A stretch of 58,141 bases of DNA. It comes from Streptomyces sp. SolWspMP-5a-2. GTDB lineage: Bacteria; Actinomycetota; Actinomycetes; Streptomycetales; Streptomycetaceae. The DNA lies in the NCBI RefSeq assembly GCF_900091845.1, contig NZ_FMCI01000247.1, positions 1 through 58,141 on the forward strand, read 5' to 3'. The notes beneath the pieces were generated by a model. The model saw nothing but the letters and a program-made list of their open reading frames with translations. It did no database searches and was not told where the DNA came from. The position numbers and the translations under genes were made by a program. This document shows, piece after piece, positions 9,051-17,188 of the stretch (the stretch's first letter is position 1; every line of letters begins with the position of its first letter).

Positions 9051-10079
9051 GTGACCCTAGCGATCGCTCCGTCCGAGGCGTCCCCCGCGCCGCTGTCCGA
9101 CCTCGTCGCGCGGGACGCGCGGGAGTTCGGGGTCTACGCGCGGACCGGGGGGTGGGCCTTCGCGCTGCTGGTGGCGCGCAGCGTGCGGCCGGGCGGCCAG
9201 GGCGCGGACGAGACGCCCAAGGTCTCCGCCAAGGAGTTCGCCGAGCTGGCGCAGTGCTCCGCGGAGCGCGTCATGCGCTTCTACAAGGCGTGGGACCGGG
9301 CCGCCGACGACGGTGTCGTCCCGCACTTCGAGACGCTGGCGCCCGGCCAGGAGACCGAACTCCCGGACGCGGACCTCTGGTCGGCCTACTACGTGTCCCG
9401 CTCCAGCGCGGCCTCCGAGCGGGGCGGCGCGATCGCGGAGGCGGCCGAGGCGGAGGGCATCCGCCCGACCAAGGCGCTGGAGGTGGCGGAGAACCCGACC
9501 GCGCTCCGCGCCGCGATCCTCGCCGACCCCTCGACGGCCCGCGCCGCCCGGCAGGCGCTGCTCGACCGGGTGCGCGAGGACCCGTCGCTCCAGGCCGAGC
9601 TGGCGCGGGACGTGGTGCGCACGGACGACCTGAAGAAGGCGGTGGCGAGCGAGAACCGCACCGCCGACCGGATCGGGTACGTCCGGCAGATCGCCGAGTC
9701 CGGGCAGATGAAGACCCCGGCCGGGCAGACCGTCGACGCGCCCGTGGACCTGCGCCAGGAGGCCGAGCGGCACCTGTCGCTGCTGGACGAGCTGGAGGGC
9801 GACGGCGAGGACGTCACCGGCGAGTGGGTCAGCGAGGCGTACGACACCGTCAAGTCGATGGTCGTCGAGATGGTGGAGACCGACCCCGAACTCCGCGTCC
9901 AGGAGCGGCGGCAGAAGTTCCACAACAGCCTCCAGCGGGCGACGAAGGCGTTCGAGGAGCTGACCTTCGACGACGCGCAGGACTTCTACGACGGCGACGA
10001 CGGCATCGTCGAGCGGCTGGAGGAGCTGCAGGCGGCCATCGGGACCGCGCTGGACGCGCTGCGCGGCTCCCGCGACTGA
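9051..10079 (+). CDS. Conserved hypothetical protein, acidic, helical
   Basis: I do not recognise this 342-residue protein. It is soluble, strongly acidic and mostly helical, with no signal peptide or membrane segment. Around residues 46-75, a stretch including VSAKEFAELAQCSAERVMRFY resembles a short helix-turn-helix, so DNA or RNA binding is possible. The C-terminal third (ERRQKFHNSLQRATKAFEEL onward) looks like a coiled coil or helical bundle. GTG 9051 has AGGAGAG six bases upstream, which fixes the start against a much longer upstream reading frame antisense to the serine hydrolase. It stands alone between divergent and downstream genes. Function unknown. Confidence 0.7.
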   Translation: MTLAIAPSEASPAPLSDLVARDAREFGVYARTGGWAFALLVARSVRPGGQGADETPKVSAKEFAELAQCSAERVMRFYKAWDRAADDGVVPHFETLAPGQETELPDADLWSAYYVSRSSAASERGGAIAEAAEAEGIRPTKALEVAENPTALRAAILADPSTARAARQALLDRVREDPSLQAELARDVVRTDDLKKAVASENRTADRIGYVRQIAESGQMKTPAGQTVDAPVDLRQEAERHLSLLDELEGDGEDVTGEWVSEAYDTVKSMVVEMVETDPELRVQERRQKFHNSLQRATKAFEELTFDDAQDFYDGDDGIVERLEELQAAIGTALDALRGSRD

Positions 10080-10140
10080 GCGACTTCTCCGCGCCGGGCT
10101 GAGTAGCGGTACTCATGCCGCCGTCCGGCCCGCGCACGAG

Positions 10141-10172
10141 CATGGGGGCTCTCACCAGAAGGAGCCCCCATG
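10141..10172 (+). promoter_or_regulatory. Hairpin enclosing the start codon of the DUF2238 gene
   Basis: An 11-bp perfect stem (10141-10151 with 10162-10172) and 10-nt loop contains the whole ATG at 10170 in its 3' arm. The Shine-Dalgarno AGAAGGAG (10157-10164) is partly in the loop. If it forms in mRNA it would block initiation, so a translational switch is plausible. Confidence 0.5.
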
Positions 10173-10823
10173 ACCGCGCTCGCACACCCCGCCGTCCCGG
10201 ACCGGCGGCTGCCCGCCCTGTTCGCCGCCCTCGTGGTGGTGGCCCTCGCCGTGTCGGCGTGGGGGCCGAAGGACCGTACGACCTGGTTCCTGGAGACGGT
10301 GTGGGTGCTGGTGGGCCTGCCGCTGGTGGTGTTCACCTGGCGGCGCTTCCCGCTGACGAACCTGCTGTGCGGGCTGCTGGCCGCGCACGCGCTGGTGCTG
10401 ATGGTGGGCGGCCACTGGACGTACGCGGAGGTCCCCGCCGGTGACTGGGTGCGGGACGCGTTCGGTCTCGACCGCAACCCGTACGACAGGTTCGGGCACC
10501 TGATGCAGGGCTTCGTACCGGCGGTGCTGGTGCGGGAGCTGCTCTGCCGCACCTCGCCGCTGCGGGGCAGCCGCTGGCTGGCGCCGCTGACGGTCTGCGC
10601 GTGCCTCGCCTTCAGCGCCGTCTTCGAGATGCTGGAGTGGCTGGCCGCGGTCGTCGGCGGGCAGGCCGCGGACGCCTTCCTCGCCACCCAGGGCGACGTG
10701 TGGGACACCCAGTGGGACATGTTCTGCGCGCTGATCGGCGCGACCCTGTCGGTGCTGCTCCTCAGCCGGGTCCACGACCGGGCGCTGGCGGGTCTCGCGG
10801 GCGCGGAGCGCCGCACGGCGTGA
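10170..10823 (+). CDS. DUF2238 integral membrane protein
   Basis: A 217-residue membrane protein with about five or six hydrophobic helices (for example LPALFAALVVVALAVSAW and LAPLTVCACLAFSAVFEML). It matches the DUF2238/YjdF-like family by the conserved polar motifs YDRFGHLMQGF, EMLEWLAA and the C-terminal TQGDVWDTQWDM. The family has no established activity; the conserved His, Glu and Asp residues within the membrane could bind metal. The ATG lies inside a predicted mRNA hairpin that may control translation. A strong bidirectional hairpin terminator follows. Confidence 0.85.
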   Translation: MTALAHPAVPDRRLPALFAALVVVALAVSAWGPKDRTTWFLETVWVLVGLPLVVFTWRRFPLTNLLCGLLAAHALVLMVGGHWTYAEVPAGDWVRDAFGLDRNPYDRFGHLMQGFVPAVLVRELLCRTSPLRGSRWLAPLTVCACLAFSAVFEMLEWLAAVVGGQAADAFLATQGDVWDTQWDMFCALIGATLSVLLLSRVHDRALAGLAGAERRTA

Positions 10824-10842
10824 CCCGCGCGCCGCACGCAGA

Positions 10843-10882
10843 ACGGCGGCGGTGGACGGCGGTTGCCGTCCACCGCCGCCGT
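10843..10882. terminator. Bidirectional hairpin terminator
   Basis: A perfect 18-bp stem (10843-10860 with 10865-10882) closed by a GGTT tetraloop lies exactly between the convergent DUF2238 and aldo/keto reductase genes. It is symmetric, so it could serve both. Confidence 0.8.
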
Positions 10883-10889
10883 CGCGTCC

Positions 10890-11873
10890 CTACCAGCGGC
10901 CCTCGACCTGCTGCCGGATGCGGCGCTCGTAGAGGTCGCCGATCGCGGTGAGGGTGCGGGCGTCGAGCGCGGGGAGCGCGGCCGCCGCCGCGTTGGCGCG
11001 GGCCTGCTCCGGGTTGCGGGCGCCGGGGATGACGGTGGTGACCCCGGGCTGCTCGACGATCCAGCGCAGCGCGAGCTGGGCGGGCGTGTACCCCTCGGGG
11101 GCGAGGGCGGCGAACTCGGCGGCGGCCTCGACGCCCGTCGCGTAGTCGACGCCGGAGAAGGTCTCGCCGACGTCGAACGCCTCGCCGTTGCGGTTGTAGG
11201 TGCGGTGGTCGTCGGCGGCGAAGACGGTCTCCTTGGTGTACTTCCCGGAGAGCAGGCCGGAGGCGAGGGGCACCCGGGCGATGACGGCGACTCCGGCCTC
11301 GGCGGCGGCGGGGAGCACCTCGGCGAGGGGCTTCATGCGGAACGGGTTGAGGATGATCTGGACGCTGGCCACGTTCGGGCGGGCGATCGCGGTGAGGGCC
11401 TCGGCGCAGGTCTCCACGCTGACGCCGTACCGCGCGACGCGCTCCTCGGCGACCAGGGTGTCGAGGGCGTCGTACACCTCGTCGCTGGAGTAGACGGGGG
11501 TCGGCGGGCAGTGGAGCTGGACCAGGTCGATGCGGTCGACGCCGAGGTTGCGGCGCGAACGGTCGTTCCAGGCGCGGAAGTTGTCGAGGACGTAGTTCTC
11601 GGGGAGCTGGTCGGCGCGGCGGCCCATCTTGGTGGCGACCATGATGTCGAGGTCGGGGCGGCCGCGCAGGAAGGCGGCGACGGTCTGCTCGCTGCGTCCG
11701 TCGCCGTAGACGTCGGCGGTGTCGAAGAAGGTGACCCCCGACTCCGCCGCCGCGTCCAGCACCGCGAGGGCGTCCTTCTCGTCGACGTCCCCCCAGTCGG
11801 CGCCAAGCTGCCACGTGCCGAGTCCGACGACGGATGCCCGCTGGCCCGTCCTACCGAAAGTGCGCTCGTCCAT
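10890..11873 (-). CDS. Aldo/keto reductase
   Basis: A 327-residue NADPH-dependent aldo/keto reductase with a (beta/alpha)8 barrel. Recognisable parts are the N-terminal GLGTWQLGADWG, the catalytic Asp/Tyr region FFDTADVYGDGRSE, the lysine in VATKMG, the active-site histidine in LVQLHCPP, and the C-terminal cofactor loop VIPGARNPEQARAN. The substrate is unknown; similar proteins reduce small aldehydes and ketones. It starts at ATG 11873 and is separated from the TetR gene by about 100 bp, so it may have its own promoter. Confidence 0.88.
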   Translation of the reverse strand: MDERTFGRTGQRASVVGLGTWQLGADWGDVDEKDALAVLDAAAESGVTFFDTADVYGDGRSEQTVAAFLRGRPDLDIMVATKMGRRADQLPENYVLDNFRAWNDRSRRNLGVDRIDLVQLHCPPTPVYSSDEVYDALDTLVAEERVARYGVSVETCAEALTAIARPNVASVQIILNPFRMKPLAEVLPAAAEAGVAVIARVPLASGLLSGKYTKETVFAADDHRTYNRNGEAFDVGETFSGVDYATGVEAAAEFAALAPEGYTPAQLALRWIVEQPGVTTVIPGARNPEQARANAAAAALPALDARTLTAIGDLYERRIRQQVEGRW

Positions 11874-11975
11874 GGCGCCAGTCTGTCACCTGCCGGAACC
11901 CGGCACGGCACCGGCCGCCGCCGGGCACGGGCGGCCCTCCGCGGGGCAGGACGGGAGGGGTCGTCGCGCGGCGGG

Positions 11976-12569
11976 TCAGCCGGGGGTGAGGTGGGTCTGC
12001 ACGGCGGGCGCGTAGCGGTCCACGAGGTCGTCGAGGTCGGCCGCGCGGATCTCGGTGCCGCGCGCGATGCCGTACATGACGCCGAGGCCGAGCAGGGCGC
12101 CCACCGCGAACTCGGCGCGCAGTCCGGCGTCCGGGCCGGTCAGCCGGGCGGTGAGGCGGTCGGTGACCTGGGTGCGGAAGTTGGCGCGCAGGGTGTCGCC
12201 CTCCTCGCGGTGCAGCGGCGCGAACACGATCCGCAGCAGCGGGTCGCCGCTCCCGGCGGCCTGGCTGACCAGGACGTGCCGGACCATGTGGCGGCCGAGC
12301 CCGTCCAGGGGCGCGTCCAGCAGGAGGTCGGCGTCGGCCTCGAAGGACATCACGCGGGCGAAGAGGCTGTCCTTGTTGCCGAAGTACTTCACGACGAGGG
12401 GCGCGCTGACCCCGGCGCGCTCGGCGACGGCCTTCAGGGTGATGTCGGCGTGCGCGTGCCGGGCCAGGAGGTGGCGGGCCGCCCGGAGGATGGCACTCTT
12501 GGTGGCTTCGGCGTCGCGGCGGGCGGGGGCCTGCGCGGCGGGGTGGGGAGAGGTGCTCACACCGCTCAT
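11976..12569 (-). CDS. TetR family transcriptional regulator of the adjacent MFS pump
   Basis: A 197-residue TetR-type repressor. The N-terminal helix-turn-helix is clear (residues ~20-68: AILRAARHLLARHAH, TLKAVAERAGVSAPLVVKYF), followed by a ligand-binding helical domain with the TetR_C-like segment LLGLGVMYGIARGTE. Its ATG overlaps the stop codon of the MFS transporter as ATGA (4-bp overlap), so the two are translated together. Two 18-bp palindromes upstream of the transporter are its likely operators, giving autoregulation of the pump-repressor operon with release by the pump substrate. Confidence 0.88.
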   Translation of the reverse strand: MSGVSTSPHPAAQAPARRDAEATKSAILRAARHLLARHAHADITLKAVAERAGVSAPLVVKYFGNKDSLFARVMSFEADADLLLDAPLDGLGRHMVRHVLVSQAAGSGDPLLRIVFAPLHREEGDTLRANFRTQVTDRLTARLTGPDAGLRAEFAVGALLGLGVMYGIARGTEIRAADLDDLVDRYAPAVQTHLTPG

Positions 12570-14059
12570 GCTCCCTCCAGCGCGCCGTCCCGGCTGCCCC
12601 GGGTCCGCTCGCGGCGGGGCTCGGTCCGCTTCCCGCCGGACCCGGCGGGCCGGTCGCCCGGGATGGTCAGGGCGGCGGCGCAGGCCACGAGCGCGACCGC
12701 GCCCGCCATGCCGAAGGCGACCAGGTAGCCGTGCAGGGTGGGCACGGGAGTGCCGCCCATCAGGCTGGTGTGGTGGACCAGGACGGCGGCGACGGCCGCG
12801 CTGGAGGTGGCCTGCCCGATGGTGCGCATCAGGACGTTGACGCCGTTGGCGGAGGCGGTCTGCTCGGCCGGGACGGCCCGCAGGATGAGGGTGGGCAGGG
12901 CGGAGTAGGCGAGGGTGGTGCCGGTCGCCACGACCGTCGCGCCCAGGATGATCATCCACAGGTCGCGGCTGTCGGCGATGCGGACCGCGTAGCCGCAAGC
13001 GATGACCAGGGCGCCGAGGGCGAGGGTGACGCGCGGGCCGCGGGCGGCCGAGATGCGGGCCGACAGGGGCGAGAAGAGGAGCATGGTGACGCCGCCGGGC
13101 AGCAGGCACAGACCGGTGGCGACGATCGACAGGCCGAGGCCGTACCCGGTCTCCTCGGGGGCCTGCACGAGCTGCGCGGTGACCAGGGAGTTGGCGTAGA
13201 AGGCGAACCCGGTGAGCAGGGCCGCCACATGGGAGAGCCCGACCCGCGGCTCGGCCACCAGGCGCAGGTCCACGAGCGGTCGCGCGGCGCGCAGTTGCTG
13301 CCTCCGCCAGAGGGTGAAGATCACGGCGGTGGCCGCGAACAGGGCGAGCACCGGCGGGCTGGTCCACCCCCACTGGCCGCCCTGGGAGACCCCGAGCAGC
13401 AGGCAGACCAGGCCCGCGGCGAGGCCGAGGGTGCCGACGACGTCGAACCGGCCCGGGGTGCGCACCGGCGACTCCTTGACGGCCCAGCAGACGGCGGCCA
13501 CGCCGATCGCGCCCAGCAGGCCGGTCAGCCAGAACATGGTGTGCCAGTCGGCGTACTGCACGACCAGCGCGGCCAGCGGCAGGCCGAGGGCGGCGCCGAT
13601 GCCGACGGTCGAGCTCATCAGGGCGACCGCGGAGCCGCGCCGCTCGGGCGGGAGTTCGTCGCGCAGGATGCTGATCGACAGCGGGACGACGGCGGCCGCG
13701 GCGCCCTGGAGGGCGCGGGCGGTGATCAGGACGGTGATGTCGGAGGAGAGCGCGCACAGCACCGAGCCGAGCGTCATCAGGGTCAGCGCCGAGGCGAGCA
13801 CCCGCCGCTTGCCGTACATGTCTCCCGCGCGGCCGAGGACGGGGGTGAGGACGGCACCGGCGAGCAGGGTCGCGGTGACGGTCCAGGAGACGGCCGCCGC
13901 CGAGGAGCCGGTCAGCCGGGGCAGGTCGGGCAGCAGCGGCACGACGACCGTCTGCATGACGGCCATGAGGATGCCGCCGTAGGCCAGCACGGGGATGGTC
14001 AGCCGGTCGCGCAGGGCCCGCTTCCCGGTCGGGACGGGTATCGGGCCTTGCTGCTCCAT
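12566..14059 (-). CDS. MFS drug transporter (DHA2-like, 14 TM)
   Basis: A 497-residue integral membrane protein with about 14 transmembrane helices, typical of DHA2-type drug:proton antiporters. The loop 2-3 motif GRAGDMYGKRRV and the motif-C-like region STVGIGAALGLPLAALV are present. It probably exports a toxic compound, perhaps a natural product. ATG 14059 is preferred (GGAG 8 bases upstream); the frame extends to a TTG at 14086. It is the first gene of a two-gene operon with the overlapping TetR gene. Paired operator palindromes lie 30-71 bp upstream of the start. Confidence 0.88.
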   Translation of the reverse strand: MEQQGPIPVPTGKRALRDRLTIPVLAYGGILMAVMQTVVVPLLPDLPRLTGSSAAAVSWTVTATLLAGAVLTPVLGRAGDMYGKRRVLASALTLMTLGSVLCALSSDITVLITARALQGAAAAVVPLSISILRDELPPERRGSAVALMSSTVGIGAALGLPLAALVVQYADWHTMFWLTGLLGAIGVAAVCWAVKESPVRTPGRFDVVGTLGLAAGLVCLLLGVSQGGQWGWTSPPVLALFAATAVIFTLWRRQQLRAARPLVDLRLVAEPRVGLSHVAALLTGFAFYANSLVTAQLVQAPEETGYGLGLSIVATGLCLLPGGVTMLLFSPLSARISAARGPRVTLALGALVIACGYAVRIADSRDLWMIILGATVVATGTTLAYSALPTLILRAVPAEQTASANGVNVLMRTIGQATSSAAVAAVLVHHTSLMGGTPVPTLHGYLVAFGMAGAVALVACAAALTIPGDRPAGSGGKRTEPRRERTRGSRDGALEGA

Positions 14060-14088
14060 CGGCACTCCGTGTACGGCGCTCGACAACA

Positions 14089-14130
14089 GGTGAATGGGTA
14101 TTCACCTTAGCCGGTGAATACCCATTCACC
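14089..14130. promoter_or_regulatory. Paired 18-bp TetR operators upstream of the MFS-tetR operon
   Basis: The site GGTGAATGGGTATTCACC (14089-14106) and its exact reverse complement (14113-14130) are separated by 6 bp. Each site is itself a palindrome GGTGAAT-N4-ATTCACC. Two 18-bp sites 24 bp apart centre-to-centre, immediately upstream of a pump-repressor operon, are classic for a TetR regulator binding as two dimers. Confidence 0.85.
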
Positions 14131-14158
14131 CAACCGCGCCGAAAGGGCGGGGCCGCGC

Positions 14159-15370
14159 TCAGTCGCGGGTGGACAGCTCCCGCGCGTGCGCGGCGCGCGC
14201 GAGGCGCGGTCCGAGCCACCGCTTCAGGCGGCGCAGGCTGTCCAGCCGTCCCGCCGCCCGGTCGAGGCGGTAGTAGAGCTGCGGCGGGACGTACGGCAGC
14301 AGCGGGGAGTGCCGCTGACCGAGGAGCGCGAACATCCGCTCCGGGGGCAGGTCGATGTACCGGGTGAGGTTCTCGTACCACTGGGCGCTGTGCCGGGCGG
14401 CGCTCTGCGCGGTCAGCAGGGCGCCCTTGCGCTCGCGCTCGTACCGGTCGAGGGCGTCGGGCAGGGAGGCGTGGGCGCCGAGGGCGTCAGCCAGGGCGAT
14501 GGCGTCCTCCAGGGCGAGGGTGGTGCCGGCGCCGATCGAGTAGTGGGTGGTGTGCGCGGCGTCGCCGAGCAGGACGAGGTTGCCGTGGTGCCAGGTGCGG
14601 TTGGTGACCGTGCGGAAGGTGAGCCACGAGGTGCTGCCCGCGCCGTCGGAGCGGCCCATCAGGGGGTGCCCGTCGAGGACGTCCGCGAAGAGTTTCTCCA
14701 GGACGGCCAGGCCGTCGGCCTCGGACATCGTGTCGAGCCCGAGCCCGTCCCTGGTCGCGGGCGGACACTCGACGACGACGGTGCTGCGCCCGGCGTCGAA
14801 CGGGTAGCCGTAGCACCAGATCCACCCGTGGTCGCTCTCCACGAAGGCGAAGGTGAACGCGTCGAAGACCCGGGTGGTGCCGAGCCAGACGTAGGGGTTG
14901 CGGCCTGCGGTGACCTCGGTGCCGAAGTGCTCGGCCCACCGGCCGCGCAGCGCGCTGTGCACACCGTCGCCGGCCACCACGAGGTCGGCGTCGGGGAGGG
15001 CGTCCGGGCCGATCTCGTCCTCGAACTCCAGCCGGACGCCGAGCGCGCGGGCCCGGTCGGCGAGGATCTCCAGGAGCCGGTGGCGGCCGATGCCGAAGCC
15101 CTCGTCCCCCGGCTTGCGGGTGACGAGGTCGCGGACCCGGGCGGTGCCCTCGTTCCAGCGGACCGAGTGGGCGTCGAGGGCGCGCGCCGACTCGGGGTCG
15201 TGCTCGTGGAGCTTGTCGAGCAGCGCCCGCCAGTAGGTCACGCCCCAGCCGTACGTCGATCCCTCCGGATCGCGTTCGTGGACGGTGATCTCGTGGGACG
15301 GGTCCCGCAGCTTCAACAGGATCGAGAGATACAGGCCGGCGGGCCCGCCGCCGACACAGGCGACCTTCAC
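14159..15370 (-). CDS. FAD-dependent monooxygenase (PHBH-like)
   Basis: A 403-residue group A flavoprotein monooxygenase. The N-terminal Rossmann motif is VACVGGGPAGLYLSILL. The second FAD motif GDxxH appears as LLGDAAHTTH, followed by the conserved SIGAGTTLALEDAIALA. The sequence is of the type found in salicylyl-CoA or aminobenzoyl-CoA hydroxylases rather than simple phenol hydroxylases, so an aromatic (possibly CoA-linked) substrate is possible; this is inference. GTG 15370 is chosen because AGGGG is 5 bases upstream and the protein then begins just before the Rossmann strand. Confidence 0.8.
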   Translation of the reverse strand: MKVACVGGGPAGLYLSILLKLRDPSHEITVHERDPEGSTYGWGVTYWRALLDKLHEHDPESARALDAHSVRWNEGTARVRDLVTRKPGDEGFGIGRHRLLEILADRARALGVRLEFEDEIGPDALPDADLVVAGDGVHSALRGRWAEHFGTEVTAGRNPYVWLGTTRVFDAFTFAFVESDHGWIWCYGYPFDAGRSTVVVECPPATRDGLGLDTMSEADGLAVLEKLFADVLDGHPLMGRSDGAGSTSWLTFRTVTNRTWHHGNLVLLGDAAHTTHYSIGAGTTLALEDAIALADALGAHASLPDALDRYERERKGALLTAQSAARHSAQWYENLTRYIDLPPERMFALLGQRHSPLLPYVPPQLYYRLDRAAGRLDSLRRLKRWLGPRLARAAHARELSTRD

Positions 15371-15436
15371 GCACACCCCTAGAGATGACTCAGAGCGTTC
15401 AATGGGCAACGCAGGGTAGCAGTGCGCGGACATGAT

Positions 15437-15469
15437 CGACCCCGCCCTGGGCCCGGCCGGGCGGGGTCG
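15437..15469 (-). terminator. Hairpin terminator after the RNase H gene
   Basis: An 11-bp GC stem (15437-15447 with 15459-15469) with an 11-nt loop lies 50-85 bp past the RNase H stop on the minus strand and before the FAD monooxygenase start. No T-tract. Confidence 0.5.
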
Positions 15470-15522
15470 GCGGGTCGGTCACCCGCGCGGGGGCGTGGCG
15501 CCCGCGGGCCGGGGAGGGGTGC

Positions 15523-16233
15523 TCAGACGGCGGCCGTGCGGCACTCCGGGTGGCCCCAGCCCTGCCCGTTCTTGGCGATGGTCTCGCCCGCCGCGTAGGA
15601 GCGTCCGCAGAGGCAGCGGCCGGGGAACTTCGCCTTGAGGGTGCGCGAGGAGGAGCCGGATCCGGCGCGCGAACCGGCGCCGCGCGCCTTCGCCGCCGAC
15701 GACGGGCGGCGCGCTCCGCCGCCCTGCTTCGGGGTGTCGGGCGAGGGCGGCGGCACCGGCGAGCCGAGCGCGCTGCCCGCGGCCTCCTGGACGACGGCGG
15801 CCTGGCTGGCGGCGCGGTCGGCGAAGTCGTTCAGCGGGTCGCCGTCGACCTGGTGGGCGGGCACGTAGCGGAACTCGACGGAGCGTCCGGCGAGCAGTTC
15901 GTCGATGCGCACGACCAGTTCCTGGTTGGCGACAGGCTTGCCGCCCGAGGTCTTCCAGCCGTTGCGCTTCCAGCCGGGCAGCCAGGTGGTGACGGCCTTC
16001 ATCGCGTATTGGGAGTCCATTCGGACCTCCAGCGGGACGTCCGGCTCGACGGCCGTCAACAGCCGTTCCAGGGCGGTGAGTTCGGCGACGTTGTTGGTGG
16101 CCCTGCCGAGCGGGCCCGCCTCCCAGCGGTCCGGGAGGACCTCCGAGTCGTCGGCGATGACCCAGGCCCATGCGGCGGGTCCCGGATTGCCCTTCGAAGC
16201 GCCGTCGCACGCGGCCACCAGACGTTCACCCAT
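15523..16233 (-). CDS. Ribonuclease H-like protein with C-terminal extension
   Basis: Residues 1-~140 form an RNase HI domain that cleaves RNA in RNA-DNA hybrids. All four acidic catalytic residues are visible: DGASKGNPGP, NNVAELTAL, RMDSQYA and the Asp of PLNDFADRAA. A Pro/Ser/Arg-rich linker leads to a small C-terminal module, FPGRCLCGRSYAAGETI ... GHPEC, whose three cysteines and histidine could bind zinc. The extension is not part of classical RnhA and may aid nucleic-acid binding. ATG 16233 gives MGERLVAACDG; ATG 16245 is an alternative, and neither has a strong ribosome site. Confidence 0.85.
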   Translation of the reverse strand: MGERLVAACDGASKGNPGPAAWAWVIADDSEVLPDRWEAGPLGRATNNVAELTALERLLTAVEPDVPLEVRMDSQYAMKAVTTWLPGWKRNGWKTSGGKPVANQELVVRIDELLAGRSVEFRYVPAHQVDGDPLNDFADRAASQAAVVQEAAGSALGSPVPPPSPDTPKQGGGARRPSSAAKARGAGSRAGSGSSSRTLKAKFPGRCLCGRSYAAGETIAKNGQGWGHPECRTAAV

Positions 16234-16264
16234 GGGCTCGATCATGCCATGGCGGTGCCGGGCC

Positions 16265-17061
16265 TCAGTCCACGACCGTGACCCCCGGCCGCTCCCCCGA
16301 CGTCCTGGTGACGTCGATCACCGAGAAGCGGGCGCCCTGCGGGTCGGTGAGCGCGGCGACCCGCCCGAACGGGCTGTCCGCGGGCCCGGACCGCACCGTG
16401 CCGCCCAGCGCGACGGCCCGCGCCACGGCGACGTCGCAGTCGGCCACCGCGAAGTAGACGTCGATGTACGCCGGGACCTCGGGCGGGACGTCGCCGGTCA
16501 TCCGCATCCTGCCGAGGACCGGTTCCCGGCCCAGGTCGAAGACGCGGAAGTCGACGGCGTCGTCCTGGATCCGGCCCGCGCCGTACGGGAAGACGGCGCT
16601 GAGGAAGGCGTCGGAGCGCTCGGGGTCGCGGGTGAGCAGTTCGGCCCAGCAGTAGGCGCCCGGGACCGCCGTCGCCTCGAACCCCTCGTGGACGCCCGCC
16701 TGCCAGACGCCGAAGACGGCGCCGCCCGGTTCGCGCGCGACGCACATCGTGCCGAGGTCACCGACCCGCATCGGCTCCATCAGGACCGTGCCGCCGTGCT
16801 CCGTGATCCTCGCGGCGGTGGCCTCCGCGTCCGGCGACGCGAGATAGAGGCACCACCGCGCGGGCGCCTCCTGCCCCGGCATCGGCGGGACGACGGCGGC
16901 GACCGCGCGGCCGTCCGCATAGGCCTGGGTGTAGCCGCCGAACTCCGCCGGCTCCCGGCCGAAGGTCCAGCCGAGGACGTCCGCGTAGAAGCGTTCGGCG
17001 CCTTCGAGATCGGTGAACAGGGGTCGGCCCAGCAGGGCGTTCCTTCAGGTCGAACGGCCAT
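16265..17061 (-). pseudogene. VOC/glyoxalase family protein, broken by a one-base frameshift
   Basis: ATG 17061 begins MAVRPEGTPCWADP, the usual opening of two-domain VOC (glyoxalase/bleomycin-resistance) proteins. It then loses frame at the C run read on the minus strand (17023-17020). Adding one C gives LFTDLEGAERFYADVLGWTF and a continuous frame to the stop at 16265, of exactly 266 codons. The intact downstream part (from 16882) covers the end of VOC domain 1 and all of domain 2 (GAYCWAELLTRDPERSDAFLS onward). Function is unassigned; such proteins often act on or sequester small molecules. As with the TerD gene, a homopolymer error is a likely cause. Confidence 0.75.
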
Positions 17062-17188
17062 GACGCGGCCCTTCCGGGATCGTGCGCGGGTGGACGGCCC
17101 CTCTTCTCACGCTAGCCACCCCCTCGTCCCCGCGCGCGCCGAACGCCCCGGTCCGGCACAGACTGGAGAGGTGGACACGACCGGGACG

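Noticed and set aside
11976..14381. 801-aa minus-strand ORF
   Set aside because: Only its last 197 residues are a real TetR protein. The rest is a shadow of the MFS gene in another frame.
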